From: Micromonospora_J zhanjiangensis
Lineage (GTDB): Bacteria > Actinomycetota > Actinomycetes > Mycobacteriales > Micromonosporaceae
Assembly: GCF_042650605.1 (NCBI RefSeq)
Contig: NZ_JBHSBN010000002.1
Span: 434,001-498,000, forward strand
DNA: 64,000 nt
Direction of reading: 5' to 3'
How positions within the stretch are numbered: the first letter of the stretch is position 1; each line of letters starts with the position of its first letter. The notes below the pieces were generated by a model. It was not told the origin of the DNA. It saw nothing but the letters and a program-made list of their open reading frames with translations, and did no database searches. The position numbers and the translations under genes were made by a program. Below are positions 41,524 to 49,239 of the stretch, piece after piece.

Positions 41524-43128
41524 TCAGCGGCCGGGGCACCGCTTGCCGGCCGGCGGCACCGTCAGGTCGACCAGGTACGCGTCGACCGCGTCGGCGATGC
41601 AGACGGTCTGCGGATAGGCGGTGTGCCCCTCGCCCTCCCAGGTCAGCACCGTGCCGACGCCGAGCATGTCGGCCAGCCGCTGGGTCTGCTCGTACGGGGT
41701 GGCCGGGTCGCCGGTGGTGCCGACCACCAGGATCGGCGGCGCGCCGACCGCCTTGCCGGTCGGGTACGGATCCGGCTTGCCCGGCCAGTACGTGCAGCTG
41801 AGCAGGCCGACCGCGAGCGGCGGCCCGAACAGCGGGTACTTCGCCCGCCACTTCGTCTGCAGCTCGCGGGCCTGCTCCGGGCTCGGCCGTTCCCGCTGGT
41901 CGGCGCAGTTGACCGCCAGGTTCGCGTCGAACTGGTTGGAGTAGTGCCCGTTCGGGTCGCGCTCGGCGTACTGGTCGGCGAGCTTGAACACCCCGGTCGG
42001 GTTGCCCCCCTCCAACTGCTCGACGGCGCCGGCCAACTGCTCCCAACCGGACTCGGTGTACAGCGACGACACGATCGCGTAGAAGATCCACCCGGCGGTG
42101 GCCTCGCGGCCGCCGGACCCGCGGACCGGGGAGACCCGGGCCTTGTTCAGCACGTCGGTGACCGCGGCCCGGGCGTCCGGCGCGATCGGGCACTTGGCCG
42201 GCGTCCTCGCGCACCACCGGCCGAAGTTGTCGAAGGCCTTTTCGAAGCCCTTCGCCTGGCTCTCCGAGCCGGCCACCGCGTCCTGCTTCGGGTCCACCGC
42301 CCCGTCGAGCACCATCGCCCGGACGTTGCGGGGAAACAGCTGCGCGTAGGTCGCGCCGAGCAGGGTGCCGTACGAGTAGCCGAGGTAGGTCAGCTTCTGG
42401 TCGCCGACGGCGGACCGGATCGCGTCGATGTCCCGGGCCGCCTGCTCGGTGGAGAACAACCCCAACTGGTCGGGGTACTTGGCGCCGCAGGCCGCGCCGA
42501 TCTTCTTGTCCAGCGCCACCAGGCCGTCGAACTCGGCGCCCGGCTCCGGGTCCGGTTCGTAACCGAAGTTGGCGTCCAGTTCGGCGTCCGACAGGCACTT
42601 GACCGGGCTGGACCGCTTCACCCCGCGCGGGTCGAACCCGACGATGTCGAAACGCTGGGTGACCGCGTCCGGCAACCCGCCGAACGCGGTACCGAAGGAC
42701 AGATAGACGGCGGTGTCGACGCCGGAGCCGCCCGGTCCGCCCGGGTTGATCAGCAGCGAGCCGATCCGGTCGTGCTGCTTCGTCGACCGGATCCGGACCA
42801 GGCTGATCTCGAAGGTGCCGGCCGGTCCGGGCGCCGTCGCGCCGGTGGCCGGCGCCGTCCCGGAACCGGAGGCGCCGCCGGTGGCGCCCGGCTGCCAGTC
42901 CCGCGGTACGGCGATGGTGGCGCACTCGAACCGCATGTTCGGTGGTGTCCGGCCGACCAGGTCCTTCGCCGTCTCCGGGCAGTCGCGCCAGTTCGGCGCG
43001 GCGCCGGGCTTTCCCGCGCCGGCCGGTTCGCGCGGTCCGGTCTTGGCGCCGAACGGCGTGGTGCAGCCGGCCAGGACGAGCACGGCGGCGGCGACGGCGG
43101 CCAGCGGTGGGCGGGACAAGCGACTCAC
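41524..43128 (-). CDS. Secreted lipoprotein alpha/beta-hydrolase (TAP-like tripeptidyl aminopeptidase)
   Basis: A 534-residue exported hydrolase. GTG 43128 has GGAAGGA upstream. The signal sequence ends in lipobox VLAG-Cys22, so the enzyme is likely lipid-anchored. The hydrolase core shows LLINPGGPGGSG (oxyanion), FDIVGFDPRG, nucleophile Ser in TYLGYSYGTLLGA, acid Asp in VVGTTGDPATP and His in GEGHTAYPQT. This is the SCO/TAP-type aminopeptidase family of actinomycetes that removes tripeptides or dipeptides from secreted proteins. Several cysteine pairs in the lid and C-terminal region probably form disulphides. It runs into the GNAT gene. Confidence 0.92.
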   Translation of the reverse strand: MSRLSRPPLAAVAAAVLVLAGCTTPFGAKTGPREPAGAGKPGAAPNWRDCPETAKDLVGRTPPNMRFECATIAVPRDWQPGATGGASGSGTAPATGATAPGPAGTFEISLVRIRSTKQHDRIGSLLINPGGPGGSGVDTAVYLSFGTAFGGLPDAVTQRFDIVGFDPRGVKRSSPVKCLSDAELDANFGYEPDPEPGAEFDGLVALDKKIGAACGAKYPDQLGLFSTEQAARDIDAIRSAVGDQKLTYLGYSYGTLLGATYAQLFPRNVRAMVLDGAVDPKQDAVAGSESQAKGFEKAFDNFGRWCARTPAKCPIAPDARAAVTDVLNKARVSPVRGSGGREATAGWIFYAIVSSLYTESGWEQLAGAVEQLEGGNPTGVFKLADQYAERDPNGHYSNQFDANLAVNCADQRERPSPEQARELQTKWRAKYPLFGPPLAVGLLSCTYWPGKPDPYPTGKAVGAPPILVVGTTGDPATPYEQTQRLADMLGVGTVLTWEGEGHTAYPQTVCIADAVDAYLVDLTVPPAGKRCPGR

Positions 43129-43252
43129 GAGGGTCCTTCCGTGATCTTCTACCCGACCAGGCTACGCCGCCCGGACACCCGCCCGGGTCGCTGCCCACGG
43201 ATCGTGACCGGCCACGCCGGAAGATCCGTGGACACGGGCCCCGGCCGACGGG

Positions 43253-43258
43253 GACGAT
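43253..43258 (+). promoter_or_regulatory. Candidate -10 box (GACGAT) of leaderless ligC transcript
   Basis: GACGAT matches TANNNT except for the first base and ends 6 bases before the ATG at 43265; no Shine-Dalgarno is present. Confidence 0.35.
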
Positions 43259-43264
43259 GGCGGG

Positions 43265-44332
43265 ATGGAGTTGCCCGTCATGCCGCCCGTCGCGCCCATG
43301 CTCGCCAAGCCGGTGGGGGAGATCCCCACCGGGCAGTGCTACGAGCCCAAGTGGGACGGTTTCCGCTCGATCATCTTCCGGGACGGCGACGAGGTCGAGA
43401 TCGGCAGCCGCAACGAGAAGCCGATGACCCGCTACTTCCCCGAGGTCGTCGCGGCGGTGCTGGCCAACTTCCCGGACCGGGCGGTGGTCGACGGCGAGAT
43501 CGTCGTGGCCGACACCGGTCGCAACACCCTCGACTTCGAGGCGCTCCAGCAGCGGATCCACCCGGCGGCCAGCCGGGTACGGCTGCTGGCCGAGCAGACC
43601 CCGGCCAGCTTCGTCGCCTTCGACCTGCTGGCCCTCGGCGCCGACGACCTGACCGGGCGGCCCTTCGCCGAGCGCCGGGAGATCCTCGAACGCGCCCTGG
43701 CCGACGCCAAGCCCCCGGTGCACCTCACGCCGCTGACCCGGGACGAGGACACCGCCCGGCGCTGGTTCGCCGAGTTCGAGGGCGCCGGCCTGGACGGCCT
43801 GATCGCCAAGGACCCGGCGCTGACCTACCAGCCGGACAAGCGGGTCATGACCAAGGTCAAGCACAAGCGCACCGCGGACTGCGTGCTGGCCGGATACCGG
43901 GTGCACAAGTCCGGCGACGACCGGGTCGGCTCGCTCCTGCTCGGCCTCTACGACGAGCGCGGCACGCTGGTCTCGGTGGGCGTGGTGGGCGCCTTCTCGA
44001 TGGCCCGGCGCGCGGAGTTGTTCACCGAGTTGCAGCCGCTGGTCACCACCCTGGACGGGCACCCGTGGAACGACGCCGCCCACGAGCAGGGTGAGCGCAC
44101 CCCGCGCCGCAACGAGCAGAGCCGCTGGAGCCACGGCAAGGACCTGAGCTTCGTCCCGCTGCGCCCGGAACGCGTGGTCGAGGTCCGCTACGACTACATG
44201 GAGGGGGTCCGGTTCCGGCACACCACCCAGTTCGAACGCTGGCGCCCCGACCGTACGCCGCGCTCGTGCACGTACGAGCAGCTCGAACGACCGGTCCGGT
44301 TCAACCTCGCGGACGTGCTGGCGGGCGGCTGA
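43265..44332 (+). CDS. ligC: ATP-dependent DNA ligase (LigC-type)
   Basis: A 355-residue ligase, the size of mycobacterial LigC. Catalytic Lys29 in EPKWDGFRSI is adenylated; further motifs are GSRNEKPMTRYFPE (III), VVDGEIVV, FDLLALGADD, GLDGLIAKDPALTYQP (IV) and VKHKRTADCVLAGYRVHKSG (V), then an OB-fold C-terminal domain ending EVRYDYMEGVRFRHTTQFERWRPD. LigC seals nicks in DNA or DNA-RNA and can back up LigD in end joining or excision repair. A LigD-like polymerase lies 13 kb away (30229), so repair proteins are spread through the window. The start probably lacks a leader (GACGAT six bases upstream). Confidence 0.93.
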   Translation: MELPVMPPVAPMLAKPVGEIPTGQCYEPKWDGFRSIIFRDGDEVEIGSRNEKPMTRYFPEVVAAVLANFPDRAVVDGEIVVADTGRNTLDFEALQQRIHPAASRVRLLAEQTPASFVAFDLLALGADDLTGRPFAERREILERALADAKPPVHLTPLTRDEDTARRWFAEFEGAGLDGLIAKDPALTYQPDKRVMTKVKHKRTADCVLAGYRVHKSGDDRVGSLLLGLYDERGTLVSVGVVGAFSMARRAELFTELQPLVTTLDGHPWNDAAHEQGERTPRRNEQSRWSHGKDLSFVPLRPERVVEVRYDYMEGVRFRHTTQFERWRPDRTPRSCTYEQLERPVRFNLADVLAGG

Positions 44333-44353
44333 ACCGGGGCACTACCCTCCGGA

Positions 44354-44428
44354 ATGTCGATGCGCCGCTACCTCGACTTCGAGGCCGACGGGCTGAAGCG
44401 TCGGTGCGAGCGTCCGGAACCGGCATGA
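44354..44428 (+). CDS. Possible 24-residue small protein
   Basis: A short frame (MSMRRYLDFEADGLKRRCER...) that follows ligC by 21 bases. It has TACCCT (44343-44348) five bases before its ATG, the same leaderless arrangement seen before several real genes here. Its charge and length are unlike G+C-noise peptides. I do not recognise it. It could be a real small protein, a relic of a longer gene, or chance; the following DNA to 44517 holds only GC-rich partial palindromes. Confidence 0.25.
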   Translation: MSMRRYLDFEADGLKRRCERPEPA

Positions 44429-44517
44429 CCCACCCACCGGCGGCCGGCACGGCGTCGCGGCGGCTGACTCGCGCCTGATGGCCCGGCACCGCGCCGGGTC
44501 GCCCGTGCGCCGGCGCC

Positions 44518-45432
44518 CTAGAAGCGGGCGAACGAGCGGATCGGCGTCCGCGGACCGAATCGCGGCGCGTGCAGGCCGGCGGCCGCCAGCAGGCCGCAGA
44601 CCCGGCCGCGATGACCGCGGAACGGTTCCAGCAGGGCGAGCATCCGGGCGTCGTCGGCCCGCGCCTCGCCGGCCAGCGCCCAAGCCACGGTGTTCGGGAT
44701 GTGGTAGTCCCCGACGCTGACCACGTCCGGGTCGCCGAACGCGATCCGGACCACCTCGGCCGCCGTCCACGGCCCGATGCCGGGGATCGCGGTCAACCGG
44801 CGGGTCGCCTCGACCGCGTCGGCGCAGCGTTCCAGCCGGTCGGCGAGCGCGGCGGCCCGGCGTACCGTGTCGGCCCGGCGCTGCTCGACGCCGAACGGGT
44901 GGAACACCCAGTACGGCGCGGCCGCCAGCTCGGCGGGTTCGGGCGGCACCCACAGGGCCCGTACCGGTCCGGGCGCCGGCGTGCCGAACCGCCGGACGGT
45001 GGCCGCGTATCCCCGGTACGCCTCCGTGCCGGTGACCTTCTGTTCGAGGATCGCCCGTAGCAGCCGGGGGAAGATCTGCCCGGTGGCCGGCATCCGCAGG
45101 CCGTGGTGCGCCTCGGTGAGCCGCGCCACCACCGGATGCCCGGCGGCCAGCTCGGCGAACCCGGTCAGATCGTCGCGGAGTCCGGCGACCGCGTCGGCCC
45201 GCTCCAGCACCCAGTCCGCCCCGGGGCCGTGGCCGGTGGCCAACACATCGTCGCCGACGTGGCGCAGCGCCAGCGTCGCCGGTCCGGCCGGGGTGCGGGT
45301 GGCCCACCAGAACGTGTCGTCGACGAACCGGGCGCACGGGTCGTGCCGGCCCATCGCCAGCGTCGCCACCGTGCCGGCCAGGTGGTAACCCGCCGGTGGG
45401 CGCAGCGTCCGGGTGGTCGTGGTACCGCTCAC
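44518..45432 (-). CDS. AlkA-like HhH-GPD DNA glycosylase
   Basis: A 304-residue base-excision repair enzyme. The frame is open to 45513, but that would run through two large hairpins; the GTG at 45432 has a CACAGT box six bases upstream and is preferred. The N-terminal part is the AlkA-like beta domain (FVDDTFWWATRTPAGPATLALRHV). The HhH-GPD signature LTAIPGIGPWTAAEVVRIAFGDPDVVSVGDYHIPN carries the catalytic Asp in VSVGDYH. It should remove alkylated purines such as 3-methyladenine. It has no iron-sulphur cluster motif. The closest neighbour is ligC on the opposite strand, in keeping with a repair theme. Confidence 0.88.
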   Translation of the reverse strand: MSGTTTTRTLRPPAGYHLAGTVATLAMGRHDPCARFVDDTFWWATRTPAGPATLALRHVGDDVLATGHGPGADWVLERADAVAGLRDDLTGFAELAAGHPVVARLTEAHHGLRMPATGQIFPRLLRAILEQKVTGTEAYRGYAATVRRFGTPAPGPVRALWVPPEPAELAAAPYWVFHPFGVEQRRADTVRRAAALADRLERCADAVEATRRLTAIPGIGPWTAAEVVRIAFGDPDVVSVGDYHIPNTVAWALAGEARADDARMLALLEPFRGHRGRVCGLLAAAGLHAPRFGPRTPIRSFARF

Positions 45433-45448
45433 CGGCACACTGTGCCAT

Positions 45449-45536
45449 GCCGGGTGCGGACCGGTCACCCACCCCCGAGGGGTGGCTGACCGGTCCGCAC
45501 CCGGCGACGGCACCGGGACGTGAGCGTCCCGGTGCC
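45449..45536 (-). terminator. Two consecutive hairpins: 27-bp and 12-bp stems
   Basis: First (reading from the upstream gene): arms 45509-45520 and 45525-45536 (12 bp, loop TGAG). Second: arms 45449-45475 and 45479-45505, 27 bases with one mismatch and a 3-base loop CGA. They follow the Asn-rich protein gene (stop at 45577) and lie directly before the AlkA-like start, so they act as a tandem terminator and may also cover the alkA promoter. Confidence 0.8.
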
Positions 45537-45576
45537 GTCATCGCGACAAGGAGGGCGGGCCTCCTGCGGCGGCCGA

Positions 45577-46803
45577 TTACCGTACGGTGATCCGGACCAC
45601 GTCGAACGCGGGGATCTGGTTGGCCCGCTCCATCATCGGAATCCGGTGCGAACCGTCACCGGCCCAGACCGCGCACTGGGCCTCGCCCTGCTGCGGCAGG
45701 CCCGGGATGGTGATGGTCACCTCGTCCGGCTGCGCGCCGCCCTTGCCGTCCTCGGTCGCCACGAAGAACGCCGGCACCGGGTCCGAGGCCTGCGCCTGGT
45801 TGCCGTTCAGCATCCGGCACGCGGTGTGGAAGTGACCCCGGGTCAGGCCCTGGTCGTTCAGCAGCGAGCTCTCCTTGTAGTAGCCACCCGCGGCGGCGCC
45901 CAGGAACCGGTCCCGGATCAGGTTGCGGGTGCTGACCCGGAGGGTGAACTGCTGGTTGGTCCGCACCTGGCGGGGCGCCTGGCTGATCAGCAGCGACGGG
46001 TTCTTCGCGGCGGCGCCGACCTCACCGAACGCCGTGCTCACGCACCGGTTGCCGTTCTGGAAGCCGTCGTGCGCCTGCAGCTTGCTGTTGTTGCAGTTGT
46101 TGGCCAGCACATCGAGGCCGCCGTTGTTCCCGCCGTTGTTGTTCCCGCCGTTGTTGTTTCCACCGGCGTTGGCGTTGTTCTTGGTGCAGGTGGCGAGGTC
46201 CTTCAGGCCGGCCGGAGCCGTGCCGCCGACCCGGGTGATGTTCAGGTTGATCCGGTCGATCACGGCACCCCGCTTGCCGGCCAGGTCCGCCAGCAGGCTG
46301 TCCACGAGCTGCGGCTCCTTGGCCAACCGGTTGTTCACGTTGGTGATCTGGGACTCCAGATTGCGCAGCTCGGCGTCCACGCCGGCCCGGGCGGCCGCCG
46401 GAATGTTGCCGATCTTCTCGGCCACGTTCGGGCAACTCACCGACACGGCGGCGGTGTTGTTGTTGGTGCAGTTGCCGGCGCGGGTCCGGAGCGCCCCGTC
46501 GTTCGGCGCCTGTCCGTCACCCGGGTGCTGCCAGGCGCCGTTGTCCTTGTACGGCTGCCCCTTCGCCTTGGTGCCGTTCTGCGGGCCGCCACCGGTGGAG
46601 TTGGTGGGCGCGGGCGCGTCCGCCGCTGGCTGGCACGGCGCGCTCTGGTGTCGCCTGCCGTTGGTGCCCGCGAGCGACACCTGGGTGATGGCGACCAGAG
46701 CACCGAACACGCCCAGCGTTGCGACCACGGCGAGGATGCGCTTCTTGCGGGGGTTGCCGGTCGACCGGCGGGGCCGGGCGGACCGCTTGGCGGTGTTGTT
46801 CAC
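45577..46803 (-). CDS. Secreted Asn/Gly-rich protein of unknown function
   Basis: A 408-residue exported protein; GTG 46803 with AAGAGG upstream. The N-terminus is basic (about 1-22) followed by one hydrophobic helix (~23-45), an uncleaved anchor or signal sequence. A Gln/Asn/Gly-rich linker, a cysteine-bearing helical region (NIPAAARAGVDAELRNLESQ) and a NNNGGNNNGG microsatellite-like segment lead into a C-terminal domain with repeated Cys and Trp (QGEAQCAVWAGDGSHRIPMM). It is the second gene of an operon after the DUF4142 protein (53-base gap), so they probably act together at the cell surface. I do not recognise a family. Two hairpins follow. Confidence 0.75.
   Translation of the reverse strand: MNNTAKRSARPRRSTGNPRKKRILAVVATLGVFGALVAITQVSLAGTNGRRHQSAPCQPAADAPAPTNSTGGGPQNGTKAKGQPYKDNGAWQHPGDGQAPNDGALRTRAGNCTNNNTAAVSVSCPNVAEKIGNIPAAARAGVDAELRNLESQITNVNNRLAKEPQLVDSLLADLAGKRGAVIDRINLNITRVGGTAPAGLKDLATCTKNNANAGGNNNGGNNNGGNNGGLDVLANNCNNSKLQAHDGFQNGNRCVSTAFGEVGAAAKNPSLLISQAPRQVRTNQQFTLRVSTRNLIRDRFLGAAAGGYYKESSLLNDQGLTRGHFHTACRMLNGNQAQASDPVPAFFVATEDGKGGAQPDEVTITIPGLPQQGEAQCAVWAGDGSHRIPMMERANQIPAFDVVRITVR
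46121..46164. repeat. GTT/Asn-rich microsatellite coding for NNNGG
   Basis: About 15-bp units of the type CCGTTGTTGTTCC repeat three times; on the coding strand they give Asn-Asn-Asn-Gly-Gly. Slippage here would keep the reading frame. Confidence 0.8.
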
Positions 46804-46856
46804 CGGGGGGCACCTCTTCCTGAGGGAACGGTCGATTCAAGGGGTGGTACGGGAAA

Positions 46857-47726
46857 TCAGCGCGATCGGATCAAACGGACCAGGCTGTAGGCGCCGGCGA
46901 TCAGCGCGGCCGCCAACACCATCCAGATGACGACGGGGCTCACCCCGCCGACACCGCCGCCGGCCTGCGCGCCGGTGAGCAGCGAACCGTTGCGGGCCGC
47001 GTCGGCCGCGATCGCCGCCGCCTGCGCGGGTGCCGGTGGAGGGGCCTGCGGGAGGGATTCGTAGTCCACCAGCCCGGTGCTCTCCAGCAGGGTCAGGTGG
47101 GTCAGGACGAAGGAGTTGGCCTGCGCCGCGAGTTCCCGGACCACGTCGTTGCGGGTGCTGGCCCGGACGGTGGCGATGGCCGGGAAGATCTTGCCGTGCG
47201 CCGCCCGCAACCGGTCCACGTAGACCCGGTCGAACTCGGGTCCGGTGGCCCGCTGCATCTCGGCGAGCCAGCCCTTCTGCTCGGCGCTCGGTTCGGTCGG
47301 CAGTGGAACGCCCAGCCTGGCCGCGGCGGCGGTGGCGAACTCGTCCAGTCGGTGGTGCTGCGGGCCGATCTCGTTGCCCACCTGGCGTACCCGCTCCGAG
47401 GCACCCTTCTTGATCGCCATGTCGCTGGCGGGTCCCTCCCAGGAACCGGCCAGCTTGACCTTGTAGACCAGGTCCCGGTCGGCCGCGCTGAGCGGGCCGT
47501 TGGCGTTGATGTTCTTGGGCAGGTACGTGATCGGGTTCGGCACCCCGACGCCGGATCCGCCCGGCGCCCGCACGGCCACCGCGGCCGCGCCGTGCGCGTC
47601 CGTCGGCCCGTGCGCCGCGGCCTGGGCCGGTACGCCGAAGAGGCCGCCGAGCACCACACCGGCGACCCCGGTCACCAACGTGGCGGTCCAGCTCCTGCGA
47701 GCCGACCGACGTCGTGCCGTCACCAT
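46857..47726 (-). CDS. DUF4142 family secreted membrane-anchored protein
   Basis: A 289-residue protein. The ATG at 47726 has a perfect AGGAGG eight bases upstream, and a GTG directly after it is the only competitor. The signal peptide (about 1-40) ends in FGVPAQAAAHG with an Ala-x-Ala cleavage site. The DUF4142 domain (LSAADRDLVYKVKLAGSWEGPASDMAIKKGASERVRQVGNEIGPQH, then helices with ...LLESTGLVDYESLP) is a ferritin-like four-helix bundle of unknown role. A C-terminal helix (about 262-283) plus Arg residues could anchor the protein after export. It is the first gene of an operon with the Asn-rich protein. The 640 bases upstream hold hairpins but no gene. Confidence 0.82.
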   Translation of the reverse strand: MVTARRRSARRSWTATLVTGVAGVVLGGLFGVPAQAAAHGPTDAHGAAAVAVRAPGGSGVGVPNPITYLPKNINANGPLSAADRDLVYKVKLAGSWEGPASDMAIKKGASERVRQVGNEIGPQHHRLDEFATAAAARLGVPLPTEPSAEQKGWLAEMQRATGPEFDRVYVDRLRAAHGKIFPAIATVRASTRNDVVRELAAQANSFVLTHLTLLESTGLVDYESLPQAPPPAPAQAAAIAADAARNGSLLTGAQAGGGVGGVSPVVIWMVLAAALIAGAYSLVRLIRSR

Positions 47727-47868
47727 GCTTACAGCCTCCTGAAAAATCGCCATCGTTCGGCGTCTCCCGCGAAACGCTATTGAGCCGTTCGGCGCTCAGT
47801 CAATAAGAGGACCGGGAGATACGGAATACTTAGGTCAAGCTTAAAAAGAACTTATGGATCGGAGGTTC

Positions 47869-47906
47869 AACCGCCGACATCCCCCGAACGGGTGATGTCG
47901 GCGGTT
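47869..47906. terminator. 13-bp hairpin (AACCGCCGACATC arms)
   Basis: Arms 47869-47881 and 47894-47906, 12-base loop, in the gene-free stretch upstream of the DUF4142 gene. Confidence 0.6.
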
Positions 47907-48123
47907 CAAGGATTCGCGAAGAACCTGGTCGGGAACTCTCTTGCGGAGGGCGCCGACAACGTCACTCACGGTCAATTTCGTTCTCGTCGAATCCGGCCCG
48001 ACAATTCGCGGACAAAAACGTTCGGGTAGCGCGGTCGGTTGCCGGTAACGATTCAACCACGTCATCGGCGGTTTTCCGGACCGTCGACGGCCGGGCTCGG
48101 CGCGCGATCCGGCCGCGCAACGA

Positions 48124-48163
48124 GATGTGACGCCGACCCCGGGCGGGGGGTCGGCGTCACATC
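48124..48163. terminator. Perfect 17-bp hairpin
   Basis: Arms GATGTGACGCCGACCCC (48124-48140) and its complement (48147-48163) with a 6-base loop GGGCGG. It lies between the lipoprotein gene's 3' end and the DUF4142 promoter. Confidence 0.75.
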
Positions 48164-48274
48164 GGTCGGCGTCCACCGGTCGGTGCTGGACCGCCGCGGC
48201 TCGCCGGCGACGGCCGGTCACGCCCTCCCCGGCGGCGACCGGCCGTCACGTCGGTGGTGTCGCGCTGCGCTCAG

Positions 48275-48366
48275 TGAACCTTTTTCAACCTCCCCTTGCG
48301 CTCCGGCGTCGGCCGAGGTCGAAGACGCGGCTTGCGCACCGCGCGGTTCAGGTTGAAAAAGGTTCA
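48275..48366. repeat. 17-bp inverted repeat flanking 58 bases, overlapping a stop codon
   Basis: TGAACCTTTTTCAACCT at 48275-48291 is perfectly repeated in inverted form at 48350-48366; the 58 bases between contain smaller GC hairpins. The right arm overlaps the TGA of the lipoprotein gene at 48364-48366. The arms are A+T-rich against their surroundings. It could be a terminator with a long loop or a small mobile/dispersed element. Confidence 0.8.
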
Positions 48367-49020
48367 GTAGGTGGAGCTGCCCGACTCTCCGGCGGAACCA
48401 CCGTCGGCCGGCGGCGCGACCGCCTTCGGCGTGCCCGTCGGCAGGCAGGTCAGGTTCTTCTTGCCGTCCGGCGCCACCACGAACCAGGTTCCGCCGACGC
48501 CCTGGCCCTTCCACTGGCCCGGCTCCTTGTCGCCGATGTAGCGGTAGACGGGCCAGCCGCCGATGGTCAGCTGCCGGGTGCCGTCCGGGCGGTTCACCGT
48601 GCCGACCTTGTCGTCGGCCACGCCCCGGATCTGCGGGTTACCGTCGGTCAACGCCGGCGGCCAGACCTTCGCGCAGGTGTCCACGCAGTTCGACGTGGGC
48701 GGCTTGGCGGAGTCCTTGTCGAAGCGGTAGAGGATCCAACCCTTCTCGTCCGTGACCACCTGCCCCATCCGGGGCAGCTTCTTGCTCACCAGTTGGGTGG
48801 TCAGCTTGACGTCCTTGGGCGGTGCCGGCGCATCCGAAGCGGCCGGGGCGTCTGCGGGCGGCGCGGCACCGTCGGGAGTCGCCTCGCCGCTTGGTTCCGC
48901 GGCTGCGTTCGCCACCGGCTGGGTGTCGTTCGAACCGTTCTGGCTGTAGCCCGCGGGGGCGCAGGCCGTGAGCGCGGCCAGCGCGCTGGCGGCGATGACG
49001 GTTCGCTTTATCAGTGCCAC
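48364..49020 (-). CDS. Lipoprotein with Yx(FWY)xxD repeats (COG4315-like)
   Basis: A 218-residue secreted protein. GTG 49020 has GAGGAGGG five bases upstream. The signal peptide ends in lipobox LTA-Cys20. A Pro/Ala/Asp-rich linker leads to two repeats of the Yx(FWY)xxD motif: ILYRFDKDSAKPPTSNCVDTCAKVWPPAL and VYRYIGDKEPGQWKGQGVGGTWFVV, the fold of COG4315 lipoproteins. Two cysteines in the first repeat (SNCVDTC) may bind metal or form a disulphide. The function of the family is unknown. It lies downstream of an ECF sigma/anti-sigma pair on the same strand, which could control it, but a hairpin terminator separates them. Confidence 0.88.
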   Translation of the reverse strand: MALIKRTVIAASALAALTACAPAGYSQNGSNDTQPVANAAAEPSGEATPDGAAPPADAPAASDAPAPPKDVKLTTQLVSKKLPRMGQVVTDEKGWILYRFDKDSAKPPTSNCVDTCAKVWPPALTDGNPQIRGVADDKVGTVNRPDGTRQLTIGGWPVYRYIGDKEPGQWKGQGVGGTWFVVAPDGKKNLTCLPTGTPKAVAPPADGGSAGESGSSTY

Positions 49021-49172
49021 GTGCCCTCCTCTGTCTGGGTGGTCATTGATAAGTACGGGAGAAGCCCCCGGTCGGATTGCCAATCGAAAGTGCACAACTT
49101 CACAGGAAATTTCTGAACCCGATCGTCCGCCGCTGCGTGCGGGGGTTACGGCGTACGCCTCGGAAAAGCGCG

Positions 49173-49217
49173 ACGGGCCTGGTGGAATGCCCGGTCGAGG
49201 CATTCCACCAGACCCGT
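49173..49217 (-). terminator. 19-bp hairpin with T-run ending the sigma/anti-sigma operon
   Basis: Arms 49173-49191 and 49199-49217 pair over 19 bases with one mismatch and a 7-base loop; on the minus strand the stem is followed shortly by TTTT. Confidence 0.85.
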
Positions 49218-49239
49218 TCCGCCTGGTCTCGGCGCGTTT

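Larger units (their letters stand above)
47727..48363. other. Gene-free stretch with hairpins
   Basis: No convincing gene in 637 bases. The part nearest 47726 is unusually A+T-rich for this window (47745-47870) and should hold the promoter of the DUF4142 operon, although I cannot place an unambiguous -35/-10 pair; TTGACC and TTGACT occur on the minus strand. Further left-to-right lie a 13-bp hairpin (47869-47906), a perfect 17-bp hairpin (48124-48163) and half of a 17-bp inverted repeat (48275-48291). A 126-codon minus-strand frame (47841-48221) has no ribosome site and crosses the hairpins. Confidence 0.7.

Noticed and set aside
47841..48221. A 126-codon minus-strand frame in the gene-free stretch upstream of the DUF4142 gene
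   Set aside because: No ribosome site, no known motif, and it runs through two strong hairpins.
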